Positions 11,271 to 23,781 of a DNA stretch of 64,000 bases are shown here, piece after piece (the first letter of the stretch is position 1; each line of letters opens with the position of its first letter). The stretch spans positions 161,510,983-161,574,982 of the forward strand of contig CM066319.1 in the NCBI GenBank assembly GCA_033807775.1, in the 5' to 3' direction. The position numbers were made by a program, and so were the translations under genes. The DNA is from Saussurea involucrata (lineage: Eukaryota; Streptophyta; Magnoliopsida; Asterales; Asteraceae). The notes under the pieces were generated by a model that was not told the origin of the DNA, did no database searches, and saw only the letters and a list, made by a program, of their open reading frames with translations.

Positions 11271-11499
11271 TAGGGGTTAAATCATGTGAGAACCAAAAAT
11301 ATATTGAGAACCGTGGGAACCGATCGAAGCCGTCATTTAGTTTGATCCTATGGTTTTAAAAACATAAAAATTCATTCATAGCTTCTCACGGTTCTCAACC
11401 TATTTTTGCCTATAATAATGTCCATAGACTAAAATCAATTAACGACTTAGATTGGTTTTTACGGTTCTCAACCTATTTTATGTTCTCATTTGATTATCG

Positions 11500-11500
<1 letters not shown>
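11271..11500. mobile_element. Small inverted-repeat element (MITE-like)
   Basis: The left end contains TTAAATCATGTGAGAACC followed by TATTGAGAACCGT. The right end, read in reverse, gives AATCAAATGAGAAC then GGTTGAGAACCGT. So the ends are imperfect inverted repeats about 40 bp long around a non-coding centre. It is flanked by TA repeats that mask any target duplication. The family was not identified. Confidence 0.5.

Positions 11501-11501
<1 letters not shown>

Positions 11502-11547
<46 letters not shown>
11502..11547. repeat. (AT)n microsatellite
   Basis: An uninterrupted run of about 46 bases of alternating A and T lies directly beside the inverted-repeat element. Confidence 0.95.
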
Positions 11548-11551
<4 letters not shown>

Positions 11552-12497
11552 TGATTGTCATATACTATCCATAATCCTTATTGTACTTCATATCGATCTT
11601 TTTCACATTTTTAAATATATTTATCTCTATTTTGTCAATTTTAATATTTTGAGCTAGCGAATATAAAACAAAATTATATACGATGATAAGAAATATAAAT
11701 CATGAATAATTTACAACATCAAAACGACAATGAAAAAGACTGCATTTTATTAAACAAATATTGATCCAATTGGTATATTTTATTTCCCAATATATGCTCA
11801 TTGGTCATTGGTTAGGGTTAGGGTTAGGGTTTAACAATGTACAAGTTAAGGAAGCAACTTGTACTATATCTATATATATATATATCCCAATAATCTAATG
11901 GCCTCAAGTCAATATTTGGCTTCTATAGCTGGATCATTAAATGTGTAGTAATATACAATGATACATTGAATATAAATCGGTAATATATCAAAATAGGAAA
12001 ATAGTATCATTTGATACACTATAAAACAAATGACTTTTACCCAAAAAATTCAATCAGGAGAAATTTTCGTCGGTGATTACCTATGGATCATCCATAAAAT
12101 ATTAATGGTTCGGTAGAATCCGATATTTTTCGAGAAAATGCTCATGGATCACCTAGAGAATCTCTGGGTAATCTGTCACTGATTTGCTTTACCCACAAAA
12201 AATTTACCCACCAACTTTTATGACGATTTTGTGACGAATCATCCTTTAGCGACAGATTACCAAAGAAAAGTTCATATGTAAAAAGTCTTTCGTTTAGTAG
12301 TGATATCAACCTAAGGTTTAATCATCTCTTTAAGAAGGGTATCATTTGTTATAAATATAGAAAAGTAAAAAATTTATTGGTTTTATAGCCTCTAAAAAAA
12401 TAGCCGGTTTTATGTGAGAATGATTTATAAGACACACCATATATAGTAAGAGCATCCACACGTGTCTTGCAAGACCCCTTGCAAGATGACATGACAT
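11548..12497. other. Unassigned spacer with a short telomere-like run
   Basis: No gene or terminal repeat is visible. At 11810-11832 there are three tandem TTAGGG units ending in GGGTTTAAC. This is too short to be a telomeric array, but it resembles a telo-box or an interstitial telomere-like trace. Confidence 0.4.
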
Positions 12498-13344
12498 TGT
12501 TAGTCCCAGATGGCTTAACAAGTATTATAGAAGGGGGGGGGGGGTTGAATACAATACTAATATTTTTCACAATTTTAATTCTATTATTGAAAAACTTTCA
12601 ACAAGAATTACACATAGAAATCAAAGACTGTTGCGGAAAAGAACAGATAAAACTATTCTAACAATCTTTCACAAAGTATACTAAAACAAAACAACTTAGA
12701 ACACTTAGAACAAAGCTATAAAGTTATTGAGCAAAGAGGAGAGTTTTTGCACTGAGAAAATCTTCCAGTTTGCGTGGTTTGCATGGGAGCTTCTATCTTC
12801 TTATATAGTGTGATGAGCATTAAATGCTTAGGACACTTGTCATCAGAAGATTGGTTTGTAGGTGATGTTATCTGAAAAGTGGATATGTCCTTATCACCTT
12901 TTTCCTTAAAACCAGGAAGCATGCCCATGCTGATTGAGACGTTTTCTAAAAATGGATAAGGCGCCAAACGGTTACTTTTACCTGACACTAGATATTTTCC
13001 AAAAATGGAAGATCTTCTAGATGTGTTTTCCAATGTAGTTTCACCGATAATGTTTCACCGATATGAGTGCCTTGAGACTTATCTTTTTGAAGAAAAGCAT
13101 CTATGAGATAGAATAGAGATCCCACCGATTTTGAACATCCACATCGGTGGGATGATGTTGGCCGACAGGATGATGGTCGGTGGAGAAGGTGTCCACCGAT
13201 ATGTGGGAACACCATCGGTGGATAATGACTTGTAATTTGTTGTGAAGATTATACTCACTTCCACAATGAGAATGTCTTCAAGCTTGGTTTCGGTTGATCT
13301 TCGACTACACCGAACAGTTGCTATTTTGTACAAGTCATTTTAAA
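12498..13344 (-). repeat. Inverted LTR fragment of copia element 1
   Basis: Read on the minus strand, 13344 to 13022 matches the 3' LTR part at 23456-23781. The copy continues beyond the truncated 3' LTR to a proper LTR end (GGGACTAACA at 12507-12498). It has a TATA-type box CTATATAA (12808-12801 minus) and a 12-base G run at 12533-12544. It lacks the first 80 or so bases of the LTR, and no primer site follows its end. It abuts gag sequence directly at 13344/13345. At least eight CACCGA/TCGGTG motifs lie between 13030 and 13320. Confidence 0.8.
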
Positions 13345-15366
13345 AACAACTTTTCTGAAAATGGCTCCATAGCCAAACCTCCTAAGTTTAACCCTAACAA
13401 CTTTTCTCTTTGGAAAAGCCGTATGATGTTGTTCATGGAAGGAGTGGATACTAGATATCCAACCATTCTCAAAGCGGGACCTATTATCCTTAGAGTCTAG
13501 GCTCACTATGAAACGCAAAGGCCTGGTAAAGAAACCATTGATAAGAAGGACTCTAGTGACTCCGATGATTCTGATGAGCTTTCTGACAAAGAGAAGTCCA
13601 AAGCTACTGGTCGTTACATTCCTAAGAATCCCAAGAAATATACTGATGAAGAAAAACGTCTTGTGTCTCTTGATTCTAAAGTCAGAACTGTCATTGCTCT
13701 CACTCTTCCTGATGAAGTTTCCACTCTCTGGTAAATCTCTCTACTGCCAAAGAGATGTGGTCCACTCTGTGTGTTTTGTATGAAGGTACAAATGAAGTTA
13801 AAAAGAGCAGAAAGATTGCTCTTGTTAAAAAATATGAACTCTTTTCTTATGAGAAAGGAGAATCTCTCTCCAACTACTATAACCGCTTTAACAGTCTTCT
13901 TAATGACTTAAAGCTGTTAGGTAGCGTGTATGACAATGAGGAAATCTTGTGCAAGTTTATGGATTGTCTTCCTGATTTTTGGGAAAACATCTGTACTTGT
14001 ATAAAGACTACCAAGGATCTTGATCATATGCCTCTTACTGTTCTATATGGAACTCTCTTCAACTATGAGTAGACTAAACTGCAAAGGAAGTCTGTCATCA
14101 CAGATATAAAGAGCTCTCCTCTAGCTCTCCTAAGTGACTCTTCCAAAATGACTAAGTGTATTCCTAGAATCACCTACCCATCCGACTCTGACCATGATAG
14201 TCAAGAAGATCCCAATGACTATTCGGAGGCATATCATAGTGATGTTGAGGATGAATGTGAGGAAACTTCAGTTGACAAATTATCTGATGAAATGGCCATG
14301 TTGGATGGGCATTCTAAATCCAAATCTCACCCCTCTTCTAGAAAATCTAAGTTTGGTAGAAAATCACCCTCCTCTCTCTCCAAACACTCCTCTTTGGACA
14401 AAACTAATGAGGAATGTTTTAAATGTGGTAAAATATGTCATTTTGCTTCTGAGTGCAGAAGTAAACATCTTGAAAGACCCAAAACTTCTTCCTCAGGCCA
14501 ATTTTCCTCAAAATCGGGAAGATCCAGATATGATTCCCAAAAGTTCAACCAACCTCTCTCTTCTGCAAATTCTGACCGGGCTGAAAGGTATAAAGAAAAA
14601 TACAAGAGAGAAAAGGAAAGAAATGAAATACTTGTCAGAAGAGGAAAGGGTATGCCTGCTAAAACTCATGATTTGGCAAATGAACCCACATCTGAAAGCG
14701 AGAATGACACCTCAAATGTCTGTTTCATGGCCAAGATAAATGACATGGATGATCCAGAAGGCCACATCTCCTCAACTGCTCTTGTATCATCTAAGTACTT
14801 CTCCTCCTCATTACAGGTACATCCATTTCTATCTCTTTCTGATGCTGAAAAGATTGAAGCATTTGATTCTTTATCTATTGATCTTTTTGATGCTAAAACT
14901 GCTAAGAAAAAGGCAAATGCTCAAATAAAATCTCTTTCCTCTCAACTGCTATTATGTCACTCACAACTGGAAAACTTTGACAAAGTTAAGGCTGAGCTTG
15001 AAGATCTAAAATCCATCAACTTTATTCTTGCCAAGGAGAAAAACAAAATATTTAAACGATTTCAAAAGTTTTTCAAGAAATCTTTCCACCAACTATGCTC
15101 CCCCAACTTCTGGTAATAGGATCTTAAGTTTTCCTCCACTCATCTCTTCCTTTAGTCCTAAAGCTATTCAAGTTAATGTCATAGGAAAAGGAAAAGAAAA
15201 ATTGCAAAACCTCAAAAAGACATTTATCTATAGAAAATGTTACAATTGTGGTGACACCTTTCATCTTGCAAAGGATTGTCCCAAGGAAAGAATTGACCGA
15301 ACCAAAGCTAAGGAATCTGTCTCTAACCCCAAAGGACCCACCACCAAATGGGTACCTATGAACTAA
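13345..15366 (+). pseudogene. gag: gag of copia element 1, broken
   Basis: The coding sequence begins abruptly at the rearrangement junction, matching residue 10 or so of the intact gag of element 2 (NGSxAKPPxF). UBN2-type capsid sequence follows, broken by a stop near 13498 and shifts around 13505, 13760 and 14070. Two CCHC knuckles remain: CFKCGKICHFASEC at about 14417 and CYNCGDTFHLAKDC at about 15238. A frame change occurs between 15028 and 15116. The end, W-V-P-M-N then TAA, matches the gag ends of elements 2 and 3. No functional protein is expected. Confidence 0.85.
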
Positions 15367-15383
15367 TCTGTGTGTGCATGCAG
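15363..15383 (+). promoter_or_regulatory. Branch-point plus splice-acceptor cassette at gag/pol boundary, element 1
   Basis: The gag stop TAA lies inside CTAAT (15363-15367), a match to the plant branch-point consensus CTRAY. A TG-rich tract and TGCAG (AG at 15382-15383) follow. The same arrangement is found at the gag/pol boundary of elements 2 and 3. Confidence 0.4.
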
Positions 15384-18300
15384 GTCTTTTAGCACCATCA
15401 AATCTGGTATTTGGATAGTGGGTGCTCACGTCACATGACGGGAAACAAATCTCTTCTCATTAACTATGTGTCAAAAAGGGTCCATCTGTAACATTTGGAG
15501 ACAATTCCAGAGGCTACACCAAAGGATATGGAACTCTCACCAACGGATTTGTCACCTTCAATAAAGTGGCATTTGTTGAAGGCCTCATGCATAATCTTCT
15601 AAGTATCAGCCAACTTTGTGACTTAGGATATAAAGTTATCTTTGAACTTTGTATCTGTACTGTTGTTGACAAAAACATGAAAGTGGTTCTCTCTGGGAAA
15701 AGAATGGAAAATGTCTATATCATTGATATGGGACAAAATAATATTTCATCCAATGTATGCTTTGTGTCAGATGACACAGCCAGAAGGAACTGGCTGTGGC
15801 ATAAACGTCTATCTCATCTCAACTTCAAAACTCTCCACAAAATTTCAAACAAAGAGCTGGTGACTGGGATGCCAAAGTTAAGCTTTGTCAAAGAAAAGTT
15901 GTGTGATGCATGTGAAAAATGAAAGCTCACTAAAACTTCCTTCAAGACCAAGCAATGCTCTTACATCACTCTTCAACTACAAATGCTGCACATGGATCTA
16001 TGTGGACCAGTCAGCACTTCCAGCCTAGGTGGCAAAAGGTACATTCTTGTAATTGTTGATGAATTTACTAGATATACTTGGGTCTCTTTTCTCAGGTATA
16101 AAAGTGATGCAACTGAAGAAATCATCAATTTTGTCAAGAAAAATGAAGTTCTAAATGGTCAACTTGTACGATCGGTGAGAAGTGACAATGGCACTGAATT
16201 CAGAAACAATGCTCTTGAAGACTTCTTCAATGAGAAAGAATTTCTCAAAATTTCTTAGCTGTCAGGACTCCTCAGCAAAATGGAGTCGTGGAAAGGAAAA
16301 ACAGAACTCTTTGTGAGGCTGCAAGATCTATGCTAAGTGAATCAAATCTTCCCACCTATTTTTGGGCTGAAGCTATTAATACTGCTTGCTTTACCCAAAA
16401 TAGGTCGGTAATCTCCAAAAGGCATGATAAGACCCCTTATGAAGTTTTCCATGGCAGAAAACCAAATATAGGTTTTCTTCTTGTCTTTGGTTGTGTGTGT
16501 TTCATCTTGAATGATCGTGACAATCTTGGGAAATTTGATCCCAAAGCTGATGAAGGAATCTTTGTTGGATACTCTTTATCCTCCAAAGCATATCGTGTAT
16601 ATAATCTCAGGAGAAAATGCATTGATGAGTCCATTCATGTAAAATTTGATGACCTAAGATCCTCATCTCTCTCAAATGATGATGATGAACTACATAGGTG
16701 GATTTCATCATGCATAGGTCATACTCCTATAACTAATCCCACCGATATGTCTTCCATTCCTTTTCCTTCTTCAAATCCTTCTTCTTCAAATAACCAAGTT
16801 GGGTCACCCTCCATAGTGCCTGACACTTCACCTACCGAAATTGACCATCCTTCCACCGACATACATTCTTCCACCGACCCTCTGCCTACCACCGAAATTC
16901 AGCCTTCCACCGACATCTCTGATCCCACTCTTGTACATCAAAATCTTCCATCAACCTCCACACAAAATTTTCCACCACCTTTACCTCCTGCCACAAAGTG
17001 GACCAAAGATCACCCCATAGATCAAATCATTGGTGATCATCAAGCTTCAGTCCAAACACGGAGAGGAGTTGGAAACATTTGTCTCTATGTGAATTTTCTA
17101 TCTCTTATTGAGCCTAAGAAGATTGATGAAGCTCTAGCAGATCCCTGTTGGATCACTGCCATGCAAGAGAAGCTTTCTCAGTTTGAAAGAAACAAAGTTT
17201 GGAGATTGGTTCCCAGACCTCCAAAGAAGACAATCATTGGAACCAAATGGATCTTCAGAAACAAAATGGATGAAGAAGGTACAGTTGTCAAAAACAAGGC
17301 CAGACGGGTGGCTCAAGGATACAGACAAGAAGAAGGCATTGATTATGATGAAACATTTGCTCCTATTGCAATACTTGAGGCCATACGAATCTTTCTGGCT
17401 CATGCTGCCTATCAAAATTTCAGGGTCTTTCAGATGGATGTCAAAAGTGCCTTCCTCAATGGGGAACTTGTAGAGGAAGTCTATGTGAAACAACCACCTA
17501 GTTTTGAAGACCCAACACATCCAGACTATGTGTACAGATTAGACAAGGCTCTCTATGGTCTCAAGCAAGCTCCGCGTGCTTGGTATGACACTCTTGCTGA
17601 TTTTCTTCTAAAGAATGGATATTCCAGAGGTAAAATAGACAACACTCTGTTTATCAAGAAGACCTCAGGTAATCTCATTCTTGTTCAAATTTATGTAGAT
17701 GACATCATCTTTGGTGACACTGATGAATCACTGTGTGATGAGTTTGCCTCTCTCATGATGAGTGAATATGAGATGAGTATGATGGGAGAGCTTACATTCT
17801 TTTTGGGCCTTCAAGTCAAACAAACTTCAAAAGGGATTTTCATAAATCAAAGCAAATATATTTGTGACCTTCTGAAGAAACTTAACTTCTTAGATAGCTC
17901 TCCTATGAAAACTCCCATGGCACACCTCTGAAAATTCATGCTGATCCGGATGGTAAATCTGTTGATGTAACGAATTATCGAGGGATGATTGGTTCTCTTC
18001 TTTATTTAACTGCTAGCAGACCGGATATTATGTTTGCTACCTGTCTATGTGCCCGTTATCAAGCCAATCCAAAAGAATCTCATTTGGCCGCTGTAAAATG
18101 GATTTTCCGATATCTAAAAGGTACCTTGCATCTGGGTCTTTGGTATCCCAAAGACTCGGGTTTTGAGCTAATTGGGTATTCAGATTCAGATTATGCAGAT
18201 TCCAAGATTATGCGGGTTTTTGAGCTAATTGGTGGCAAATTTGTCAGCTGGTCCAGCAGGAAACAAAACTCTGTATCAACCTCTACTGTTGAGGCTGAAT

Positions 18301-18623
18301 ATGTTGCTGCTGGAAGTTGCTGTGCTCAAGTTGTGTGGATGAAAAATCAACTCCGGGACTATGCTCAAGTCTACTCCAAAGTCCAAATTTTGTGTGATAA
18401 TTCAAGTGCAATAGCCATTGCAAATAATCCTGTTCTACATTCCAGATCGAAGCACATAGATATCCGATATCACTTCATCAGAGATCACATTTCCAAAGGT
18501 GACATTGAGCTGCATTTTATTCCAACTGATCTTCAGCTTGCAGACTTGTTCACCAAACCCTTGGATGAAGCCAGGTTAAACTTTCTAATAAGTGAACTTG
18601 GAATGTTGTACTTAGAGAGTTAA
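15384..18623 (+). pseudogene. pol: pol of copia element 1, broken
   Basis: Domains are in copia order. Protease DSGCSRHMTG starts near 15416 but is out of frame with the preceding Trp. The integrase zinc region (WLWHKRLSHLNF) is near 15790 and ends in a TGA at 15920. The integrase core (MDLCGP near 15988, SDNGTEF near 16182, then a stop at 16256) and a third catalytic segment near 16288 follow. RT has an intact YVDD at 17692-17703. A shift near 17925 precedes RNase H (17985-18623). RNase H lost the segment after its first Asp motif, with a short local duplication at 18160 and 18213 (TTTGAGCTAATTGG). The polyprotein cannot be made. Confidence 0.88.
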
Positions 18624-18645
18624 AAAAAATTGGAGCTTTAATGCT

Positions 18646-19310
18646 TATCGGTGGTATAGTCTCACCGACTCTTCCACCGATATTTTCGAGATCTCAATTC
18701 CTTACCCTTTCTCTTCACCAATTTCTCATCTAAAATGACATCATTTTTATGATGTCATCTAAATGACATCACCGACACCCTTCTTCCTTTATAAGTTGAT
18801 CTCCTTAAGTCTTTTCTACCATTGCCACTGACATCCTATCGGTATACTACTCTCACCGATTGCTCGGTTCACCGACCCACTGCTCTCACCGATTGCTCGA
18901 TTCTCCGACCCACTTGCTTCTCATCGGTAGAAATCTTGCTCATCGACTACCTTTAATCCACCCTCGTCGGTGGCGATTGCCCCACCGAAGTCTCCAATCG
19001 GTGGATTCTCTCACATTGGTACACCATACCTTTCTCACCCAACGTCGGTAGAAATACTCTACCGATATACACACAGATATCTGCCTCAACGTTTTCCCAT
19101 CGGTGGACTTAAACTCACCGATTTCCTCCACCGATCCTCTTATGCTTATCATGTATGATTCCCTATGCTCACATCATCCTACAACCATAGCTGTCAGATC
19201 TTGTTGACCCTTCCCATCTTTCTAAACCACGAATTCCCATCTCTTCATCATTACCTCTTTTATTTAATATTAAACACCACACCCTTTCGAATACTTATAA
19301 CCGTTCCCTC
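18646..19310 (+). promoter_or_regulatory. CACCGA motif array and candidate internal promoter of element 1
   Basis: Between the pol stop and ORF3, about 13 exact CACCGA/TCGGTG motifs occur within roughly 500 bp (18646-19140), plus several one-base variants such as ATCGGTAG. The motif is shared with the LTR. Candidate TATA sequences are TTTATAAG near 18789 and CTTATAAC near 19295; the second lies about 110 bases before the ORF3 start at 19408. The promoter role is inferred by analogy with elements 2 and 3, where the TATA boxes are clearer. Confidence 0.5.
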
Positions 19311-19407
19311 TCACTTTCAAATTCGTGCCCTTTAAAATTCCCACAAGTACTCTATCTTCTTTTCTAAACATATCACTCCTCTTCTTCCTTGTTGTTTTTC
19401 TGTAACA

Positions 19408-22400
19408 ATGGCTTCCTCAACTCAGAAATCGACTAAGATCGTCAAGGATATTCCCACATGCTTTGCCGATTTAAAGTTCAACCCTTGCAATCACGTTGCA
19501 AGGTTTGAATCTGATCCGGCCCATCCCGAGTTCAACACGGTTATGAAATTCTTGACCCGTTCTCCACTTCTCCATGCTTTTACATGTAACCCCAAGATGA
19601 GCAAAATGCTCATTGGAAAGTTCTGGCTCACCAGTGTGTATGATCCCTCTAATGAGGCCATTCATGCCTCCATTCTTACTGACGAGGAGGGTGATCATGA
19701 TCTCACTTTCGGAGTTGATGATGTTCGCTGTGCCCTCAAGATCGATGCTTTCTCTACTTATGAAGACATGCACGTAGACAACCTCCATGAAGTTGTAGTC
19801 AACACCCTTGGCTACATTCACAAATCTGATGATAAGGCTTCAAAATCCTCCAAAGGTCCAGGTACTTTGACAAGAAACAAAATGGGTGGTGTATGGAACT
19901 TCTTCTTTGCTCATGTGATCTATTGTCTTTCTAGAAAGACAAGTGGTCAGGACCAATCCCCTTCCTACATTACCAAACTTGCCCATGCACTGATTTTCCA
20001 AAGAAAAATCGAATGCGCTCAATATTTCTTTACGGAACTAACTGAGGTGGTCAAGAACCCTAAACGATGCCATGTGGCCTACCCTCGTTTCATCTATATG
20101 ATCATCCAATACAAACTCGGTTCGGCGTTGGATGCGGATCCCAAGTCCTCATCTCCTCGATTTGTTTACGACTGGTCGGCTCCCATAGTCGGTCAAAAGA
20201 CACTCGATGTTGACCCTCTCGCGACGGATCTTCCTCTACGGACATGTATGATTTCTTTTGCTCACACTCCCGATCTTCACTGGGGAGACGCGGAAGCTCC
20301 AGGGTTTCAACACCCGGAAGTTCCCACGGGACCCCAAGTTGTAGTGGCCCCTTCTCCCCGTTCCCGAGTAAAGTCGGGGGGCGCTAAAAGGAAACAATCA
20401 AAGGCCCCCGACACCTCCGCACCCACTTCTAGGACTACGCCATCGAGAGATCCCTCGGAGGCTACCCAAGTCCACATCCCGTCTCAAAAGCGAAGGCTCT
20501 CAAAATCCCCTCCGAGATCTCCTCTAAAGAGGTCTCGGACACCTTCGGCCAAGCTATCTAAGCCAACTGTCGATTCTCGGAAATCTACAGTTGTTGATAT
20601 TCTCCCATCACGGCCACGGGAATCAGTTATACCTCATACCGACTCCTCCGTTGCCTCTCCACAGGCCTTGATTGTATTTTTGGAGAACCCACAATCGACC
20701 TCCCCACTCACTTCTTTGGGTGGAGGGGATGACTTCGAGGTCTCTCCCCTCGAAGAGTCTAATTTTACACTTCACAGCCTAACACCCGATCAGTATATGA
20801 TCGATGATGCACAACCCGCTGAGGGTTCCCCCACTACTCAAACAACCGGTGATTTCTTTGATTTTTTGTTGGAGGATACTTGCTCTCCTCGAAATGTCAC
20901 TAATGAAAACATTCTCGCTATGCTCACCGACAAAAGAAAACTCCCCGACTCTCTCCCAACCACCGACAATACCATCCCCGACCCCACCCTCACCCCCGAA
21001 GGTTCCTTCACCTCCCCGATCTCCCACCCCTCACCGATATCCCACCCCTCACCGATCTCATTCCCACCGACGATCCCCATCACCTACAAGGAGAACTATA
21101 TACCCGGATCCTCTACTAAATCATCCATCCTACTCAAACTTACCTAAGGAAAGATTAATTCCTCATACCCCACTTTCCCCCACAACTCCCCGATTCAACC
21201 TTCCCGAGGTTGGAACTTCTACATCTACAGGAATTCGGCTCCCGGGAGATTTAATTACTGAAGTTCAGGAAAGTGCCCGCCAATGTCGGATGGTGGGTAC
21301 TCAATTCGAATCATTCAAATAAACCACTATCTCCATGATTGCTTAAGCAAATGAGCGTGTCTCGGTCTTGGAATCCCGGCAACCTCAACTCTTGACTTCT
21401 ACTCTACAGGATCTTCTTCGACCTCTCACTGAAAACATGGCCACCTTTTCTAACAAGTTGGAGGAATTAACTACCTCCAACTCCAACATGGCTATCTCTA
21501 TTGCAGCTATCAAAGCCTCCACCGACTTTAAAGATTCTGAGCTGGGTCGACTTATTTCTCGGGAGACTCATCATCAATCACTTCGGACCTCTTTGTCTGA
21601 ATCACTCCAAAGACTTCATCAAAAGGTGGACACTCTCAATGCTTGTTTGGATTGGGATCTTGATCTCGGTGATTTTTCTCTGACCAGCATTGATCCGGTC
21701 CGTGTTCAACTCCTACACTCCAAAGTTGATCAAATTATTGAACAATTGGGTTTGGGTATTCCGGCTGCTGTTGAGGGGGAGAAATCTCTCAAGTCACCAA
21801 AAATGCCTACGGTAAAGAGAACTAACAACAATCAACCTTCATCCACCACCGACAGACCACCGATCCACATCTCCAAACACAAGATCGCCACTGACTCAAC
21901 GACATGTACTAATTTTACACCAACTCCACATCCATCGGTGGACATTCCTTCGGTGGTCACCACTGTTGCCGACATTCCCTCGTCCACACCGACGCCATCC
22001 GTGGAAAAATCAACAGCGACCCTTACTCAATCGGTGGAGAAAACCCATGCAATTTCTGACGGGGAGAAAATCTCTGCTGCTCCCAAAGACAAAGGGAAGA
22101 AACTTCTTTCTACCGACGATGAGGCAAAAGAAGAGAAGAAAAAGAAGGAATTAGCAAAGTATGGGTCCAGATCTTCTGATGCTCAAACTCTGAAACTGAA
22201 ACCAGCTTCTCAAGAAATCACTCCCAATCTTGGTCTATCTCCTCAAGAGATTGAGGAGGCAAGACTAGCTCAAAAGGTCTTGGATGAAACAAAGCTTTAT
22301 CTTTGAAAGTGGAGAAAGAGGAAGCCGTAAAATCCAAATCCACCGATCCCATCCTTGCCCAAAAGTCTGAATTGGGCACAATAAAATAAGAAAAGGAAGA

Positions 22401-23083
22401 AGAAATCAACTGGTACAAAAATACCATGCACTACCGAACAAACAGGTGTCCCATTTCTTGTGTCAAAATCGCCACATCAAAGCTCCATCCCACCGATCTA
22501 AGACTGGTAATTGAAAGGGAAGATGGAACATCAAGAAGTGTTAGAGATTTCCATCTCAAACTATTTGGCCTCAACGAATGGTTTGAAATCTCTAAACTCT
22601 TGGTAAAAAGTGCTAATCCTAAGAAAGAAATCTTCATTAAATGCATTGATGAGCTAATGAATAAGATGAAGGAGCTGAAGAAGAAGCACAATATTGTTCT
22701 CTCTACCGATGAACGTGCCCGACTTCAATCTTTAAAAGAAGACGTTCGACTACCCAAAACCAAAAAACCAATCGGTGAAAGATACAATTTTCAAAGATAT
22801 GGCTGCTAAAGGGAAAGCTCCTTACGTAGGCAATCTTAACCTGTCCATCCCTACTTCCACTCCATATCCCCCAACTATATTATGCCTTTCACCTATTCCT
22901 GGTCTCTTCTTCAACGACGCACTTGGGCACCAACGATTCTTCCGATTCTCACAGATTCATCTCGCCGACATCATCCTTCTTCAAGGCATCTACAACCTCA
23001 TGGCTAACATCTCTGAAGCTCAACCTTATTATCAAAATGTGATAGCAGAAATGAAGCGTCGCAACCAAGCACCAAGAAAGTGA
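19408..23083 (+). pseudogene. Third ORF (ORF3) of copia element 1, broken
   Basis: The first segment (19408-21147, 579 residues) starts MASSTQKSTK. It has a conserved N-terminal domain of about 270 residues (FLTRSPLLHAFT, FW, GY, FFFAHVIYCLS) followed by a Pro/Ser-rich basic tail. Later pieces at 21368-22306 (possible coiled coil, then Lys/Glu-rich), 22426-22809 and 22775-23083 carry the C-terminal domain (EREDGTSRSV...LNEWFEI). The N- and C-domains match ORF3 of element 2 in layout and key residues. In SIRE1-type elements an ORF here has been called envelope-like, but I see no signal peptide or transmembrane segment. Stops and shifts make this copy non-functional. Confidence 0.75.
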
Positions 23084-23360
23084 TCTAGGTGTTTTTCTTG
23101 TTTTAAGTACTTGTAAAATCTTTTCATTTTCAGATGTATGAAATTTTTACTTGAATACATTGAATTTCTGTGTTGCACATATTTATTTTCCTTACTTGTA
23201 AATATTGGTTATACTGTACAAACTCATAAAAGACAAAAATAGATCAAAAAGAACAAAAAACATGGTCTATGTGAAAAGAACCCAAAAAGAGTAAAAAGGG
23301 TCAAAATGCTTTTTATTCTCAGTTACTCTTAAATATTCTAAGTATGGAGCTCAAATTCAA

Positions 23361-23781
23361 ATAGAGGGAGATTGTTGGGTCACTAAAGATTTGAAGTTGA
23401 CTCACCGATGCTTTTCCTTATATCTTACTTTGAATATTTTAGCATGGTTCTTTAAAATGACTTGTACAAAATAGCAACTGTTCGGTGAAGTCGAAGATCA
23501 ACCGAAACCAAGCTTGAAGACATTCTCATTGTGGAAGTGAGTATAATCTTCACAACAAATTACAAGTCATTATCCACCGATGGTGTTCCCGCACATCGGT
23601 GGACACCTTCTCCACCGACCATCATCCTGTCGGCCAACATCATCCCACCGATGTGGATGTTCAAAATCGGTGGGATCTCTATTCTATCTCATAGATGCTT
23701 TTCTTCAAAAAGATAAGTCTCAAGGCACTCATATCGGTGAAACATTATCGGTGAAACTACATTGGAAAACACATCTAAAAG
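23361..23781 (+). repeat. Polypurine tract and truncated 3' LTR of element 1
   Basis: ATAGAGGGAGAT (23361-23372) precedes TGTTGGGTCAC, the LTR start at 23373. Only about 409 bases of LTR remain before it breaks off into unrelated sequence near 23781. CACCGA/TCGGTG motifs are again frequent (for example near 23575, 23596, 23612 and 23646). Confidence 0.75.

Larger units (their letters stand above)
12498..23781 (+). mobile_element. Copia element 1 (Sirevirus-like), decayed and rearranged
   Basis: Plus-strand gag, pol and third-ORF remnants run from 13345 to 23083, followed by a polypurine tract and a truncated 3' LTR. The left flank carries LTR sequence in the opposite orientation, and the normal 5' LTR and primer site are missing. 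Large gag with two zinc knuckles, an extra ORF after pol and a C-run near the LTR end fit the Maximus/SIRE lineage. Overlapping LTR parts differ by about three bases in 325 by eye, so the element is fairly young despite many frameshifts. Confidence 0.8.

Noticed and set aside
11810..11832. Interstitial telomeric array
   Set aside because: Only three TTAGGG units, within the range of chance or a telo-box.
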